Origin: Triops longicaudatus
Lineage: Eukaryota; Arthropoda; Branchiopoda; Notostraca; Triopsidae
Assembly: GCA_022885665.1 (NCBI GenBank)
Contig: JAGQDJ010000022.1
Coordinates: 372,001-436,000 of the forward strand
Direction of reading: 5' to 3'
Length of the DNA: 64,000 bases
Shown here: piece after piece, positions 63,130 to 64,000 of the stretch
Position numbering within the stretch: the first letter of the stretch is position 1
Layout: each line of letters begins with the position of its first letter
Notes under the pieces: generated by a model
Told to the model about the DNA's origin: nothing
Databases searched by the model: none
What the model saw: only the letters and a program-made list of their open reading frames with translations
Made by a program: the position numbers and the translations under genes

Positions 63130-64000
63130 TTAGTTCTCGGGTTCTTCACCCAGACCTTTGGCCGACTTAAACTTCATTTTTGACCCTTCTTCGCCTAATT
63201 TCTGCGTCTGATAACTTCCTCGGTTAATTGGAAAGGCTAGTTCATTTCCCACATTGCTTGCAAGCTCAACTCACAAGGTCACGCTTATGGTACATTATTT
63301 TTGTTAAACCTCTTTTTGCTTGACATGACAAATAGCGAGCATACATTAAAGGGAGTTCGCCTCGGACAACACATTCTATCAATGACACGTCCGTTATCTT
63401 ACACCCCAAAATCTCAACGTAAACAACGCTGCTACGACCAAGAAAGAGTGTCTCGGAGAGCGTAAATCAAAGCCGGATAATCTCTCATGCGGTTTCACTC
63501 TAGAACATGATTAAATAACATGGTGGAAAGAATTTTCCTTCAGAAACTAATTATATACTCGTGACGTCCAAAATTATCCTGTATAACTGAGAGTTGACAG
63601 TCATCAAATTTTTTTTTGTATTCGGAAAAACAATAATCAGGTTACACTTCAGGCAAACTTATAAAACTGACTCGGGAACCCTCCAGAAAAGATATAACAA
63701 CAAAATAAATAACAAAAGTTCGCTACACAATGGACAAACGTTTACCTATAAGGTACAAAAGGCACGCGCATCATAAAGGACTGCATTGGCACGTGCATGG
63801 ATTCGAAAGCGAATTCTTGCAAGTTTGAAGCCAATTCCCGCACAACGCTGAAATAAATCACGATTCGAATGTCAGCAACAAAACCTAAAAAGTCTAGTTA
63901 TGCTTAAGTTTTACCTTTCAACTTGGGGCGTAACTCTCGGACAGCGCTTGACGATTAGATTTTCTAAATAAGGACAACAATCTGCCAAGGTTATTAGACA
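63130..64000 (-). CDS. Leucine-rich-repeat (F-box/LRR-type) protein, last four exons
   Basis: The exons, in order of translation, are 63915 to beyond 64000, 63746-63847, 63310-63431 and 63130-63236. Phases agree at all junctions (donors GTAAAA, GTAAAC, GTTTAA; acceptors TTCAG, GTAG, CTAG). They encode the last 138 residues. ADCCPYLENLIVKRCPRVT matches the cysteine-containing LRR pattern of FBXL proteins (CPxLxxLxVxxCxxVT), and VYVEILGCKITDVSLIECVV is another such repeat. The tail KLGEEGSKMKFKSAKGLGEE is charged. FBXL proteins are substrate adaptors of SCF ubiquitin ligases, but no F-box is visible because the N-terminal part lies off the right edge, so the F-box assignment is inferred from repeat type only. 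Same strand as the aminopeptidase, about 1 kb upstream of its start codon. Confidence 0.75.

Overview
The window is eukaryotic nuclear DNA, most likely from an arthropod. Coding sequence is split by short GT-AG introns, the promoters look like arthropod TATA types, and two genes belong to SmydA, the arthropod-expanded SET/MYND family. A crustacean or another non-insect arthropod is plausible, but the sequence does not settle the taxon. No rRNA, tRNA, CRISPR array or bacterial-style operon was seen.

Positions 1 to about 43.4 kb are gene-poor. The only exon I can support there is one minus-strand immunoglobulin-domain exon of a netrin receptor of the UNC-5 family (about 1438-1803). The rest is intronic or intergenic DNA with decayed mobile elements: a Tigger/pogo deletion derivative with matching ends (14681-15363), a second pogo-like relic with a broken transposase helix-turn-helix (39318-40147), a non-autonomous hAT element with near-matching 8-bp target duplications (34728-35457), a second hAT-like end (40329), a 500-bp inverted-repeat element (17815-18314), a fold-back element (33106-33416), a long TAA microsatellite, and three diverged copies of an unnamed repeat of about 0.5 kb (14556-15735, 26100-26553, 38840-40275). 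Two of those copies are interrupted by the two pogo-type elements at about the same internal position.

From 43.5 kb to the right edge the window is gene-dense. In order: a Toll-like receptor on the minus strand (43569-46364); two SmydA genes in divergent orientation (50170-52638 minus, 53930-55294 plus); a 15-exon type II membrane zinc aminopeptidase of the M1 family, closest in layout to glutamyl aminopeptidase (55603-62125 minus); a secreted proline/glutamine-rich protein gene lying entirely inside intron 2 of that aminopeptidase on the opposite strand (58808-61041 plus); and the last four exons of a leucine-rich-repeat, F-box-type gene (63130 to beyond 64000, minus). Exon junctions were worked out by hand from splice signals and reading phase. 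All multi-exon models here keep frame throughout.

The genes do not form one pathway. Axon guidance (UNC-5), innate sensing (Toll), histone/protein methyltransferase-like SmydA proteins, a surface peptidase and a ubiquitin-ligase-type adaptor sit next to each other. The points most worth attention are the substituted GAMEN motif of the aminopeptidase (GAMEH), the missing BB-loop proline in the Toll TIR domain, the MYND-less partner of the SmydA pair, and the nested secreted gene with its own TATA promoter.
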